NCBI GenBank assembly: GCA_903929735.1
Contig: CAIYVW010000031.1
Location: 1 to 34,985, forward strand
Source of the DNA: an uncultured bacterium
Lineage (GTDB): Bacteria; Patescibacteriota; Minisyncoccia; Phycocordibacterales; UBA9973
Direction: 5' to 3'
DNA: 34,985 bases
Positions 1 through 8,228 of the stretch are shown here, one piece after another. The notes below the pieces were generated by a model. It was not told the DNA's origin and ran no database searches. It saw only the letters and a list, made by a program, of their open reading frames with translations. A program made the translations under genes and the position numbers. Within the stretch, counting starts at the first letter, position 1; every line of letters begins with the position of its first letter.

Positions 1-3
1 ATA

Positions 4-30
4 TTGACTTATACCCCTAGGGGGTATAAA
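4..30 (+). promoter_or_regulatory. csoR-copA promoter with CsoR-type operator
   Basis: A perfect inverted repeat, TATACCCC-TAG-GGGGTATA (10-28), is the kind of C/G-run palindrome bound by CsoR-family Cu(I) sensors. It lies between a -35-like TTGACT (4-9) and a -10-like TATAAA (25-30), so bound repressor would block RNA polymerase. Spacing between the boxes is 15, shorter than ideal; TATATT at 32-37 is an alternative -10. The sequence is seen directly; autoregulation of the operon is inferred from the family. Confidence 0.75.
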
Positions 31-39
31 CTATATTAT

Positions 40-300
40 ATGAATAATAATCAAAAACTTATAAAGCGTTTAAAAATAATTGAAGGGCAAGTGAGAGGTT
101 TACAAGATATGATAGAGAAAGGAACTTATTGTATAGACATTATTACTCAGACTTCTGCTGTAAAACAAGCTCTATCGGGAGTAGAAGATGCCCTTATGGA
201 AAGTCACCTAGGCACTTGCCTAGTCCACCAAATTCAAAAAGGCCAAACAAAAAAGGCTACAGAGGAGATATTGAAAGTTTATGGACTTAAAAGAAAATAA
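40..300 (+). CDS. csoR: CsoR/DUF156-family copper-sensing transcriptional repressor
   Basis: This is an 86-residue all-helical regulator of the CsoR family, which releases DNA when it binds Cu(I). The Cu ligands fit exactly: Cys31, His56 and Cys60 have the 25- and 4-residue spacing of the C-H-C triad of characterised CsoR proteins. The ATG at 40 is chosen because an in-frame start at 4 would put coding sequence through the promoter and operator and add a non-homologous extension. There is no Shine-Dalgarno and the -10-like box ends 9 nt upstream, so the mRNA may be leaderless. It heads an operon with copA (next gene, 95 nt away). The ligand set favours copper over other DUF156 signals such as nickel, formaldehyde or sulfide. 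Confidence 0.9.
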   Translation: MNNNQKLIKRLKIIEGQVRGLQDMIEKGTYCIDIITQTSAVKQALSGVEDALMESHLGTCLVHQIQKGQTKKATEEILKVYGLKRK

Positions 301-318
301 GAAGCTCCACAAATTATA

Positions 319-371
319 TTATAAAAAAGTCCTCGGATGAAGTAGGACGAGGGGCCAGACATTTTTTATAA
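319..371 (-). repeat. Palindromic element C1 (csoR-copA spacer)
   Basis: A 13-bp stem, TTATAAAAAAGTC with GACTTTTTTATAA, is broken by one bulged T (minus-strand reading; A361 on plus). It encloses a 26-nt core with an inner 5-bp stem CCTCG/CGAGG (331-335 with 348-352). Read on the minus strand the core begins TGTCTGGCCCC and ends ATCCGAGGAC. The same start and end motifs and the same T bulge occur in the palindrome inside truB (7775-7847). It occupies most of the csoR-copA spacer and could also act as a terminator or attenuator between the two genes. Confidence 0.55.
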
Positions 372-395
372 AATAATTTATTACGCTTTAAATAA

Positions 396-2663
396 ATGAC
401 TACAAAAATTTACAAAATAAAAGGGATGCATTGTGCAAGCTGTGCTAGCATAATAGAGAAAACTTTAAAAAAAACTGAGGGTGTTGAATCCGTAGAAGTT
501 AATTATGCAATAGAAACTACTAAAATAAATTTTGATAAAAACATAACTAATGCAAAAGTTCTTTCAGATAAAATAGAACCTTTAGGTTATTCTTTAATGA
601 TAGATGAAGATAAGCATTCTCGAAATAAAGTAATGAATAATCCAAAAGATGAAAAATTAAAAGAGCTAAAAGATATGAAGAATAAGCTTATGTCTGTCAT
701 TCCCCTAGCGATTATAAGTTTGTTTATTATGGGCTGGGATATTTTTGCTCAATTAAACACTGTAAGCAATATGCCAAATATATGGAAAGAATTTTTCCAT
801 CATCTACTACCTATTTTTGCTACATACACTATATTTGTTGTCGGTAAACCATATTTACTTGGTGTTTATCGTTTCCTTCGCTACGGTAAAGCAAATATGG
901 ATACTTTGATAGGAATCGGAACTTCTATTGCATTTTTATATAGCTTTATTGTTGGAGCATTTGAAGAAAGTCTGGCACCATATTTAAATGTAAATCAAAC
1001 ATATTTTGATGTGACTATTATCGTTATAACTTTTATCACATTGGGTAAATATCTAGAATTTAGATCAAAAATAAAAACAGGCGATGCTATAGAAAAGTTA
1101 TTAAATCTACAAGCTAAAACTGCACTAGTAATCCGCGATAAAAAAGAAGTTGAGATTTCAATTAATGAAGTTATTCATGGTGACTTTATAATAGTAAAGC
1201 CAGGTGGAATAATTCCCGTCGATGGAATTATTACCAATGGATCCTCTTTTATAGATGAAGCTATGATTACAGGTGAGCCCATACCAGTAGAAAAAAAAGT
1301 TGGAGATAAAGTAGTAGCTGGAACTCTAAATACAAATAGTTCTTTTACTTTCAAAGCTACAAAGATCGGATCAGAGACTTTTCTTGCACATATCATAAAA
1401 ATGGTAGAGAACGCTCAAGGCAGTCGTGCTCCGATACAAGCACTGGCTGACAAAATATCTAGCGTATTTGTTCCAGTAGTACTCGTAATTTCATTTTTAA
1501 CCCTTGTAATCTGGCTCACATTAGGAACTCATTACTTAGGATTTACTCATGCACTTTCACTTGGACTTATGTCATTTGTAGGTATCTTAGTGATAGCCTG
1601 CCCTTGTGCTCTTGGACTCGCGACTCCTACTGCTATCATCGTAGGTGTCGGACTTGGTGCTAAAGAAGGAATACTCATCAAAGATGCTGCAACTTTAGAA
1701 ATGCTACATAAGGTAGATTTAGTAGTCGTAGACAAAACAGGGACAATAACAAAAGGACATCCAGAATTAGTTAACTTTAAGAATTATTCTGATACAACTG
1801 ATGAAAATTTTATTTCTATAATAGCTTCACTTGAGAATAAATCTGAACACCCTATAGCTCATGCAATAATGAATTATTCCAAAGAAAAAAATATAAAAAT
1901 AAGTGAAATTTCAGATTTTGAAAATATAAAAGGAAAAGGATTGAAAGGGAAAATAGATGGTATAGAATATTTTGCAGGTAATACAAAACTTATAGAAGAC
2001 TTGAATTTAAAATTTGATAAAGATTTACTTGAAAAAGAAACATCTGAAGGTAAAACACCTATAATCCTAGCAAATAAAGATATAGTGATTGGTTTTATTA
2101 TGGTTTCAGATGCAATAAAACCAGAAGCAAAAGAAGCTGTACAAAATCTTCATAAAATTGGGGTTAAAACTATAATGCTCACAGGTGATAATAAAAATAC
2201 AGCAGAATATATAGGTAAAATAGTTGGAGTTGACGAGGTTATATCAGAAGTAACGCCAGAAGATAAACTAAATAAGATTATTGAACTACAGAAAAATGGT
2301 TATGTCGTTGCCATGACCGGGGATGGAATAAATGATGCACCATCCCTTGCTCAAGCAGACGTAGGTATAGCTATGGGTACAGGGACTGACGTCGCTATAG
2401 AGAGTGCGGGCATTACTCTTCTCCATGGAGATATATCCAAAATTGTTAAAGCTTTTAATTTATCAAAGTTAACAATGCATGGAATCAAACAAAATCTTTT
2501 CTGGGCATTTATATACAATATTATCGGCATACCGATAGCTGCAGGAATACTCTACCCTATTTGGGGGATTACACTCAATCCAATTTTTGCTGGTATGGCT
2601 ATGGCATTATCAAGTGTTTCTGTCGTCGGAAACTCATTGAGATTAAAAACTAAGAAAATTTAA
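396..2663 (+). CDS. copA: P1B-type Cu(I)-exporting ATPase
   Basis: A 755-residue heavy-metal P-type ATPase that uses ATP to pump Cu(I) out of the cytoplasm. One N-terminal HMA domain carries GMHCASC (Cys13, Cys16). The actuator TGE is at 292-294, the membrane CPC at 402-404, the phosphorylated DKTG at Asp446, a SEHP motif in the nucleotide-binding domain, and GDGINDAP around 642-649. The last helices carry YN and MxxSS signatures of Cu(I)-selective pumps. The length is normal for a one-HMA CopA. No Shine-Dalgarno precedes ATG 396. It is the second gene of the csoR operon and is followed 2 nt later by an HMA-SafE fusion. Silver is a usual alternative substrate. Confidence 0.95.
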   Translation: MTTKIYKIKGMHCASCASIIEKTLKKTEGVESVEVNYAIETTKINFDKNITNAKVLSDKIEPLGYSLMIDEDKHSRNKVMNNPKDEKLKELKDMKNKLMSVIPLAIISLFIMGWDIFAQLNTVSNMPNIWKEFFHHLLPIFATYTIFVVGKPYLLGVYRFLRYGKANMDTLIGIGTSIAFLYSFIVGAFEESLAPYLNVNQTYFDVTIIVITFITLGKYLEFRSKIKTGDAIEKLLNLQAKTALVIRDKKEVEISINEVIHGDFIIVKPGGIIPVDGIITNGSSFIDEAMITGEPIPVEKKVGDKVVAGTLNTNSSFTFKATKIGSETFLAHIIKMVENAQGSRAPIQALADKISSVFVPVVLVISFLTLVIWLTLGTHYLGFTHALSLGLMSFVGILVIACPCALGLATPTAIIVGVGLGAKEGILIKDAATLEMLHKVDLVVVDKTGTITKGHPELVNFKNYSDTTDENFISIIASLENKSEHPIAHAIMNYSKEKNIKISEISDFENIKGKGLKGKIDGIEYFAGNTKLIEDLNLKFDKDLLEKETSEGKTPIILANKDIVIGFIMVSDAIKPEAKEAVQNLHKIGVKTIMLTGDNKNTAEYIGKIVGVDEVISEVTPEDKLNKIIELQKNGYVVAMTGDGINDAPSLAQADVGIAMGTGTDVAIESAGITLLHGDISKIVKAFNLSKLTMHGIKQNLFWAFIYNIIGIPIAAGILYPIWGITLNPIFAGMAMALSSVSVVGNSLRLKTKKI

Positions 2664-2665
2664 TT

Positions 2666-3697
2666 ATGGAAAATAAAAACAAAAAATATACTTTTCACGT
2701 AAATGGTATGCATTGCAACTCATGCGTATTACTCACAGAAAGTGAACTTAAAGATTTACCAAATATTACAAATGTAAAATCAAGTTTGAAAAATAATAGT
2801 ATCGAAGTTGAAGGAGACTTTGGAGACAAAGATCAGAACCAGATAGTAGATGAATTATCTACTGTTTTAAAATCTCAAGGATATACACTATCTTTAGAAA
2901 AACGAAAGAAAAATCATAATTGGTCAGACTTTAAGATAGCTATTCCCATAGCGATCCTTTTTATGGCTTTATTTATACTATTACAAAAAATAGGGTTAAT
3001 TAATCTAGTCAATACTTCTAAGATGAACTATGGTACTTCTTTCATAATTGGTATTATTGCTTCACTCTCTACTTGTATGGCCGTTGTCGGAGGGCTCGTC
3101 TTATCTATGTCTGCGACATTTGCTCGTGAAGGAGATAGAGTCAAACCTCAAATACTATTCCATGGAGGAAGAATTGTATCCTTCTTTATATTTGGTGGAA
3201 TTATAGGTGCCCTCGGAAGTGTCTTTACCTTAAACACCGGAGCTACTTTTGCATTAGGATTCTTCATAGGTATAGTCATGTTAATAATGGGAATAAACTT
3301 GCTTGATATTTTTGACTTCACAAAGAAAGCTCAAATCAGCATGCCGAAGTTCATTTCCAAAAGAGCTTTTGGTCTTTCAAAGTTAAATCACACTCTTACA
3401 CCTCTCCTTGTTGGTATTGCTACATTTTTCCTTCCATGCGGTTTTACTCAATCAATGCAGATATATACCCTATCAACTGGAAGCTTCTGGAATGGAGCGA
3501 TAACAATGCTAGCCTTTGCGCTTGGAACCTTACCAATACTAGCCATTACAAGTTTCAGTTCATTTAGTATAAAAGAAAGTTCCAAGTCGGGAATATTCTT
3601 CAAATCTGCTGGACTTATTGTTATACTTTTTGCGATAATGAATATATTAAACAGTTTAGTTATTATAGGATTAATCAAACCAATATTTAATTTTTAA
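2666..3697 (+). CDS. HMA domain-SafE/DsbD-like membrane fusion protein
   Basis: A 343-residue protein with an N-terminal metal-binding HMA domain (GMHCNSC, Cys17 and Cys20) joined to about six to seven membrane helices of the SafE/UreH-like (DsbD/CcdA-related) family. Cys137 in STCMAV and Cys258 in LPCGFT sit in two separate membrane segments, where CcdA-like proteins keep their redox cysteine pair. By position and domains it probably moves copper or reducing equivalents across the membrane for the cupredoxin encoded 4 nt downstream; this role is inferred. It starts 2 nt after the copA stop, so translation is probably coupled. Neither HMA-SafE fusions nor their partner have a settled function. 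Confidence 0.8.
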   Translation: MENKNKKYTFHVNGMHCNSCVLLTESELKDLPNITNVKSSLKNNSIEVEGDFGDKDQNQIVDELSTVLKSQGYTLSLEKRKKNHNWSDFKIAIPIAILFMALFILLQKIGLINLVNTSKMNYGTSFIIGIIASLSTCMAVVGGLVLSMSATFAREGDRVKPQILFHGGRIVSFFIFGGIIGALGSVFTLNTGATFALGFFIGIVMLIMGINLLDIFDFTKKAQISMPKFISKRAFGLSKLNHTLTPLLVGIATFFLPCGFTQSMQIYTLSTGSFWNGAITMLAFALGTLPILAITSFSSFSIKESSKSGIFFKSAGLIVILFAIMNILNSLVIIGLIKPIFNF

Positions 3698-3701
3698 TTA
3701 T

Positions 3702-4103
3702 ATGAAAAATACAACTATAGCTATTATCATAGCCTCTCTACTTATCATTTTTGCTATTGTCTTTACAAATGGAAGTTCAGATAAACAATCTCAAAGTTCT
3801 AACCAAGAAATACAAGCCAATAATGTTTCTATTAAAGACGGAGTACAAATAATAGAAATACAAGCAAAAGGTGGATATACGCCAAGGAAAAGTGTAGCTA
3901 AATCAGGAATTCCAACTATTTTACGCTTTAATACGAATGGTACGTTCGATTGTTCTTCTTCTGTTAGAATCCCTAGCATGAAAATATTTAAAAGTCTTCC
4001 CCAGTCTGGTACTACAGATATTGATCTAGGATCACAAAAAGTAAGCACCTTAGATGGTATATGTGGTATGGGAATGTACCCTTTTGAAATTTCTTTTATT
4101 TAA
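3702..4103 (+). CDS. Membrane-anchored cupredoxin-like copper protein
   Basis: A 133-residue protein with an N-terminal hydrophobic segment (about residues 5-22; signal or anchor), a polar linker, then a cupredoxin-type beta domain from about residue 45. Probable copper ligands are Cys84 in TFDCSSS, Cys121 in the ICGMGMY motif and the nearby Met123/Met125; this C...CGMGM pattern is typical of small cupredoxins found next to or fused with copper ATPases. It is the last gene of the csoR operon and would act outside the membrane, either storing copper or passing electrons. It converges with the cytochrome b5 gene, with stop codons 6 nt apart. Confidence 0.75.
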   Translation: MKNTTIAIIIASLLIIFAIVFTNGSSDKQSQSSNQEIQANNVSIKDGVQIIEIQAKGGYTPRKSVAKSGIPTILRFNTNGTFDCSSSVRIPSMKIFKSLPQSGTTDIDLGSQKVSTLDGICGMGMYPFEISFI

Positions 4104-4111
4104 AGAAATTT
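4087..4111. terminator. Bidirectional terminator between copper and cytochrome operons
   Basis: The inverted repeat AAATTTCTTT-TATTT-AAAGAAATTT overlaps the stop codons of both convergent genes. It is AT-rich with T-runs on both sides, so it is plausible but weak as a rho-independent terminator. Confidence 0.45.
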
Positions 4112-4556
4112 ATTTTATAATTTGGTTTAAATCTCCTAAATAATAATCATTAAGCATATTTTGAGCATTAGAAGAATGACCTCTTCCTTTTGTTGTATTT
4201 GTAGCATTAGGGTCTTTCTTATCATAAGCTAAGGTCGCATCTGTCCCACAAGTAAGAGCCATAGCTCTATCTCCTCCTGGATGAGATCCAAAAAAGCTTG
4301 TAATATCATAAATTTTACCGTTAATTAATAACCAACAATCATTTTGATTATTATGCTTAGATAATTCTTCTATACTTAGGATTAAACTACCTCCCGAAGG
4401 ATTAATCTTTGTAATTGTATTTTTAATAAGATTAGCAGAAGAGACAACAGAAGACTGACTATTTTGTTTATTCTGATAAAAAACTAAACCTGCTGTAAGT
4501 ATAGATATTAAAACCACTCCAAATATAAATAATGATACTGTAGATAATTTTTTCAT
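4110..4556 (-). CDS. Membrane-anchored cytochrome b5-like heme protein
   Basis: A 148-residue protein with an N-terminal hydrophobic helix (about 5-27), a Ser/Asn-rich linker and a cytochrome b5-like domain from about residue 60. The axial heme ligands are visible: His92 in HPGG and His127 in GRGHSSN. The anchor places the heme domain outside the cytoplasmic membrane. It lies 6 nt downstream of the ferric-reductase-like gene, so the two very probably form one electron path: NAD(P)H, flavin, membrane hemes, then b5 heme. The final acceptor is not evident; metal ions or the neighbouring cupredoxin are possible. Confidence 0.88.
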   Translation of the reverse strand: MKKLSTVSLFIFGVVLISILTAGLVFYQNKQNSQSSVVSSANLIKNTITKINPSGGSLILSIEELSKHNNQNDCWLLINGKIYDITSFFGSHPGGDRAMALTCGTDATLAYDKKDPNATNTTKGRGHSSNAQNMLNDYYLGDLNQIIK

Positions 4557-4562
4557 CTTAAA

Positions 4563-5831
4563 TTAAAAGTTAAAATTTTCGTAATGAATTTTATTAATAT
4601 TAATACCTAAAGAAATAAACTGTTCCTTTAAACTATTCATTAAAATAGGAGGACCACAAAAGAAAATATCTTTATCAGCCAAACCACCACTTTCAGTTGA
4701 CATGATCTCTCCATTTATAAATCCTTTATCTTTAGTACTCCACAAATTAAATTTAAAATTAGGATTTTTTAAAGCTATATCTTGTAATTCTTTTACATAG
4801 ACAGCTTCTCCTTCTTCTTTAACACAGTAATAAAAATCTATATAATATTCTTCATTTAAAACCTGTGCCATACTATAAAAAGGTGTTATTCCTATACCTC
4901 CAGCAATCCAAATCTGATTTTTATTTGTAACATTTTTATAAGAAAAATTTCCATAAGGTCCATCCACAATGACATTGTCACCTTGTTTTAAATTAATTAA
5001 TGTTCCCGTGTAGTCACCAAGATTTTTTACTGTTATTTTTAAATTAGTATCTACATCTGAAGAAGATATTGAGAAAGGGTGAGACTCTGAACTTACTCCA
5101 GAACTTAAGAAGCTAAAGAAAGCAAACTGGCCAGACAAGTAAGTCATCATCTGTCCAAATGGCTCCATCTCTATTTCTAAAATATCTTTATTTAACTGTT
5201 TAACATTTTTTATATTATATTTAAATCTATTAATAGAAAATTTTTCCATTAAGAATTTCCTTAAAATTACAAACAATGCAAAAAGAGCTAGTATTAAAAT
5301 ATAATATCTCAATATATTATTCCTAGAAACATCACTTGATATAAGCATTGTATGTAAAATTGCAAATAAAAATGCTAACGTCATGAATTTATGAGAAATT
5401 TTCCAGACATTATATTTAATCTTTATATAGAAAGTGAGACTGATAAGGATTATCATTATCAGTAATGATAAAATACCCCAAGATATTGGCATATTTATAA
5501 ATGGAACAAAGAATAAAGCAGCTTCTCTAGTAGAAACAATTAAATATTTAATAACCAGAAAAAGAGGATGGAATAACATTAAAGAAAATGCAATTGAACC
5601 AATCTTACTATGGTTCACATAAACTTTATCTAATCCTTTGAAATACTTATCTAAGAATTTAAATCTCCCTGCTAATATAATATTTACAGAAAAAAGAACC
5701 ATACCAACAAGACCTGAAATTTGTCCTAAACTGGTAGTTATAGTATTAATATCTGAAAACCTACTACCAAGTGGTGACATTAATGACCAGATAAAAATAG
5801 GAAAAATTGATAAAAATATAATAATAGTCAT
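4563..5831 (-). CDS. Ferric-reductase-like flavocytochrome (FRD transmembrane + FNR domains)
   Basis: A 422-residue membrane oxidoreductase. The N-terminal half has about six helices carrying the four heme-b histidines of the ferric-reductase/NOX superfamily: His74/His88 and His147/His160, pairs spaced 14 and 13. The C-terminal half is a ferredoxin-NADP reductase module with an FAD-binding SHPFSIS (His251), an NAD(P)H loop GGIGITP (about 308-315), a CGPP motif (about 390) and the usual C-terminal aromatic. It moves electrons from cytosolic NAD(P)H across the membrane to hemes. It heads a two-gene operon with the cytochrome b5 gene. A TATAAT (5841-5846) lies 9 nt before ATG, suggesting a leaderless transcript. 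Substrate is unknown: Fe(III), Cu(II) or oxygen are all possible. Confidence 0.88.
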   Translation of the reverse strand: MTIIIFLSIFPIFIWSLMSPLGSRFSDINTITTSLGQISGLVGMVLFSVNIILAGRFKFLDKYFKGLDKVYVNHSKIGSIAFSLMLFHPLFLVIKYLIVSTREAALFFVPFINMPISWGILSLLIMIILISLTFYIKIKYNVWKISHKFMTLAFLFAILHTMLISSDVSRNNILRYYILILALFALFVILRKFLMEKFSINRFKYNIKNVKQLNKDILEIEMEPFGQMMTYLSGQFAFFSFLSSGVSSESHPFSISSSDVDTNLKITVKNLGDYTGTLINLKQGDNVIVDGPYGNFSYKNVTNKNQIWIAGGIGITPFYSMAQVLNEEYYIDFYYCVKEEGEAVYVKELQDIALKNPNFKFNLWSTKDKGFINGEIMSTESGGLADKDIFFCGPPILMNSLKEQFISLGININKIHYENFNF

Positions 5832-5840
5832 ACGTCGCCT

Positions 5841-5846
5841 ATTATA
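5841..5846 (-). promoter_or_regulatory. -10 box of the flavocytochrome gene (leaderless type)
   Basis: Minus-strand TATAAT ends 9 nt before the ATG at 5831. No ribosome binding site fits between them. Confidence 0.55.
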
Positions 5847-5867
5847 TCAGAATATTTGAATTTCTGT

Positions 5868-5873
5868 TATTAT
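5868..5873 (+). promoter_or_regulatory. -10 box of the phosphohexomutase gene (leaderless type)
   Basis: An extended -10, TGT-TATTAT, ends 6 nt before ATG 5880. The expected transcription start is at or next to the A of the start codon. It is back to back with the flavocytochrome promoter. Confidence 0.5.
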
Positions 5874-5879
5874 ATACAT

Positions 5880-7259
5880 ATGGAAAATAAACAAAGAATT
5901 AATGTCTCTGGATATAGAGGAATCTGGGGCGACACTCTTACAAAAGAAGTTGTCATTTTATATACTCGTGCTTTTGTTTCATTTTTAAAAGAAAAGAATC
6001 CTAATCCTAAAATATTAATAGGTAGAGATGGACGTGAATCTGGACCTGAAATATTACAAATAATTCTGAATGAATTAAAAAATCTTGAAGTGGAAGGAAT
6101 TAATGGAGATGTACTCCCTACGCCCACTGTCCTATTCTCAGTTCGTAACCATTCATACTCTGGTGCTATTATAATCACTGCTAGCCATAACCCTATAGAA
6201 TACAATGGGCTAAAATTCGTAAATGACAAAGCTTTATTCACCATAAATGAAGAAGTTAAAACAATTAATAAATATTACGAAGAAGAAATAGAAAAATATA
6301 ATAAAGGAGAAACTAACATAGAGCAACCCAATAATACAGAGATAAAAATATCAGATATTTCATTCACAAAAGAACATGCGAACAAAATACTTGAAAATAT
6401 AAATGTTGAAGCTATCCGTGCAAAGAAATTTAAAGTGGCAGTAGATATGATAAATGCTTCTGCTTGTGTAATGGACCCTTACTTATTTGAACAACTTGGA
6501 GTAGAAATTTTTCCTTTAAATAATATTCCTAATGGTAAATTTGGACATAGACCAGAACCTCTTCGAGAAAACCTTGTTGATATAGAAAAATTAGTTATTG
6601 AAAAAGGAGTAGATGTTGGATTCGTCCATGATCCTGATGCAGATAGACTTGTAACTGTAACTGAAAAAGGAATAGTTGTATCAGAAGAGAATTCTATAGC
6701 ACTGGCGATAGAAAATATTTTAGCTAAGAACCCAGGAAAACCTATAGTATTAAATCTTTCTACATCACAAAGAGGTGCTGATGTAGCTAAAAAATACGGA
6801 AGTAAATGCTTTAGAACTAAAATAGGTGAAGGCTTTGTTGTAGAAGGAATGCTTAATCATAATGCAATCATAAGTGGAGAAGGAAATGGTGGGGTTATAT
6901 ACCCTACTATAAATACAGCACGTGATAGTTTTGTGGGACTTTCTCTTATACTTGAACTTATGGCTGAAAGGAATAAAAATATAAGTATATTAATGGAGGA
7001 ATTACCTCAATATATAATCAAAAAAGATAAATGGAGTGTAGTAGGAGTGAACTTACCAGATATATACACTAAATTAAAAACGATTTTCAAGGATGCTAAA
7101 TATGATGAACAAGATGGTATACGTTTTGATTTTCCAGATAGTTCATGGCTACATCTTCGACCTTCAAATACTGAACCAATAATAAGACTATTTGGTGAAG
7201 CTAAAGAGCAAGACAGAATTGATAAATTATTTGAAGAAGCAAAAAGTGTAATTATATAA
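5880..7259 (+). CDS. Phosphoglucomutase/phosphomannomutase (alpha-D-phosphohexomutase family)
   Basis: A 459-residue phosphohexomutase that interconverts sugar 6-phosphates and 1-phosphates for nucleotide-sugar and cell-envelope synthesis. All four active-site loops are visible: the phosphoserine loop TASHNP (Ser102), the Mg loop DPDADR (Asp251, 253, 255), the sugar loop GEGNGG (about 333-338) and the phosphate loop RPSNTEP (from Arg427). Sequence alone does not separate ManB, Pgm and GlmM activity. ATG 5880 is preferred to an in-frame TTG at 5856 because the -10 box lies between them. It is a single gene, closed by a 24-bp hairpin shared with truB. Confidence 0.9.
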   Translation: MENKQRINVSGYRGIWGDTLTKEVVILYTRAFVSFLKEKNPNPKILIGRDGRESGPEILQIILNELKNLEVEGINGDVLPTPTVLFSVRNHSYSGAIIITASHNPIEYNGLKFVNDKALFTINEEVKTINKYYEEEIEKYNKGETNIEQPNNTEIKISDISFTKEHANKILENINVEAIRAKKFKVAVDMINASACVMDPYLFEQLGVEIFPLNNIPNGKFGHRPEPLRENLVDIEKLVIEKGVDVGFVHDPDADRLVTVTEKGIVVSEENSIALAIENILAKNPGKPIVLNLSTSQRGADVAKKYGSKCFRTKIGEGFVVEGMLNHNAIISGEGNGGVIYPTINTARDSFVGLSLILELMAERNKNISILMEELPQYIIKKDKWSVVGVNLPDIYTKLKTIFKDAKYDEQDGIRFDFPDSSWLHLRPSNTEPIIRLFGEAKEQDRIDKLFEEAKSVII

Positions 7260-7263
7260 AACC

Positions 7264-7317
7264 TAAATTAAAATGAGACAAAGTATATAGTATTATACTT
7301 TGTCTCATTTTAATTTA
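7264..7317. terminator. Bidirectional terminator (phosphohexomutase/truB)
   Basis: A perfect 24-bp stem (7264-7287 with 7294-7317, loop TAGTAT) has A-runs on the left and T-runs on the right, so it can serve both convergent genes. The truB stop codon lies within the right arm. Confidence 0.9.
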
Positions 7318-8155
7318 TCCCATACTCTCCGACTCTAGTTCTAACTATCTTTAAAGCTAGAGCACCAATACCTAACTTCTCCCCTATCTCGTCGGCAATA
7401 CCTCGTACATAGACTCCACCCCCACAAGAAATTCTTAATTTAATTACAGGATATTTCTCTTTATCTTTATTATTTAATTCATTTTCCCAAATATTTATTA
7501 TTTCTTTCTGTCTAAAATCTCCAGAAACTTTTCCTATATCATCTTTTATTTTCTCTAATAAATCTTTTCCATATATCTCTTTTTCTTCTAAAATATCAAT
7601 ATTTTCAATAAACACATCATGAGATGGTATTTCTATTTCATCAAGTTTCCCTTCTCGAGCCCACATAAAAAGAGGTTTACCTTTTACTGTGCGAGAAGAA
7701 TAAGATGGATATGATTGTTTGATACGACCTATAAATTCAGGAATAATTTTTTGTATTTCGGGAATGAAATCAGGAAACATGTGATTTGAAATGGTCTGGC
7801 ACCGATCCACATTCCCCTCGTCCGAGAACCTTTCAAATCGCATGTTTTCTGATGGAATGACTTTATTAAAAAATTCTTTTGGTTTAGTTATCAATCCCAT
7901 CACATCATATGTATCAGTTTTAAAACCAAACAAAATATCTACTTCATATTCTTTTGGGAGACTTAAATATTCATCTTTCTTCAAGCATTCATCTCCAGTT
8001 AGTATCAAAAGTACTCCTTCTGCTAAAGGATCGAGTCTTCCTGCATATGTCATAGGGATAAATTTAAGATCTGGATTATCGTTTTTCAAGGTATTTATAC
8101 AATCTAGAGGAGTTTGGCCTGCCTTTTTATAAACATTAATTACCTTATTATGCAT
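7310..8155 (-). CDS. truB: tRNA pseudouridine-55 synthase, with in-frame palindromic insertion
   Basis: A 281-residue TruB, which converts U55 of tRNA T-arms to pseudouridine. The catalytic motif YAGRLDPLAEG is intact (Asp42), followed by the family's tRNA-binding segments (SYPSYSSRTVKGKPLF, REG) and a C-terminal VRGIADE-type motif. Between the DTYDVMG segment and FIGRIKQSYPSYSS this protein has about 50 residues where E. coli TruB has about 20. The excess, about residues 103-127, is encoded by a 73-nt palindrome (7775-7847) read without frameshift or stop. The active site is not interrupted, so the enzyme is probably functional. The promoter overlaps that of infC and seems leaderless. Confidence 0.92.
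   Translation of the reverse strand: MHNKVINVYKKAGQTPLDCINTLKNDNPDLKFIPMTYAGRLDPLAEGVLLILTGDECLKKDEYLSLPKEYEVDILFGFKTDTYDVMGLITKPKEFFNKVIPSENMRFERFSDEGNVDRCQTISNHMFPDFIPEIQKIIPEFIGRIKQSYPSYSSRTVKGKPLFMWAREGKLDEIEIPSHDVFIENIDILEEKEIYGKDLLEKIKDDIGKVSGDFRQKEIINIWENELNNKDKEKYPVIKLRISCGGGVYVRGIADEIGEKLGIGALALKIVRTRVGEYGIN
7775..7847 (+). repeat. Palindromic element C2 inside truB
   Basis: The arms AAACATG (7775-7781) with CATGTTT (7841-7847), GATTTGAAA (7783-7791) with TTTCAAATC (7831-7839), and GGT (7793-7795) with ACC (7828-7830) form a 19-bp stem plus one U-G pair, with a bulged T at 7792. The core starts TGGTCTGGCACC and ends TCCGAGAACC. The bulge, the TCTGGCnCC start and the TCCGAG end match element C1 (319-371), although the outer arms differ in sequence. 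It adds about 25 residues to TruB. Confidence 0.65.
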
Positions 8156-8156
8156 A

Positions 8157-8189
8157 TTGCCATAGTAACATAGATATGCTAGTATTCAA
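8157..8189. promoter_or_regulatory. Interlocked divergent promoters of truB (-) and infC (+)
   Basis: On the plus strand TTGCCA (8157-8162), 17 nt, then extended TGC-TAGTAT (8180-8185) drives infC, giving a leader of about 37 nt. On the minus strand TTGAAT (8184-8189), 16 nt, then TACTAT (8162-8167) drives truB, with the -10 ending 6 nt before its ATG. Each -10 overlaps the opposing -35, so only one polymerase can sit here at a time. Confidence 0.65.
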
Positions 8190-8228
8190 GTTAGGTAGGT
8201 AATCTATTTATTTCTATCGGAAAATACA

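Noticed and set aside
5856-5879. TTG start of the phosphohexomutase at 5856
   Set aside because: It would put the -10 box within the coding region; ATG 5880 gives the normal N-terminus.
5870-6244. Minus-strand ORF of 124 codons inside the phosphohexomutase gene
   Set aside because: It overlaps the conserved phosphoserine-loop region and has no features of its own.
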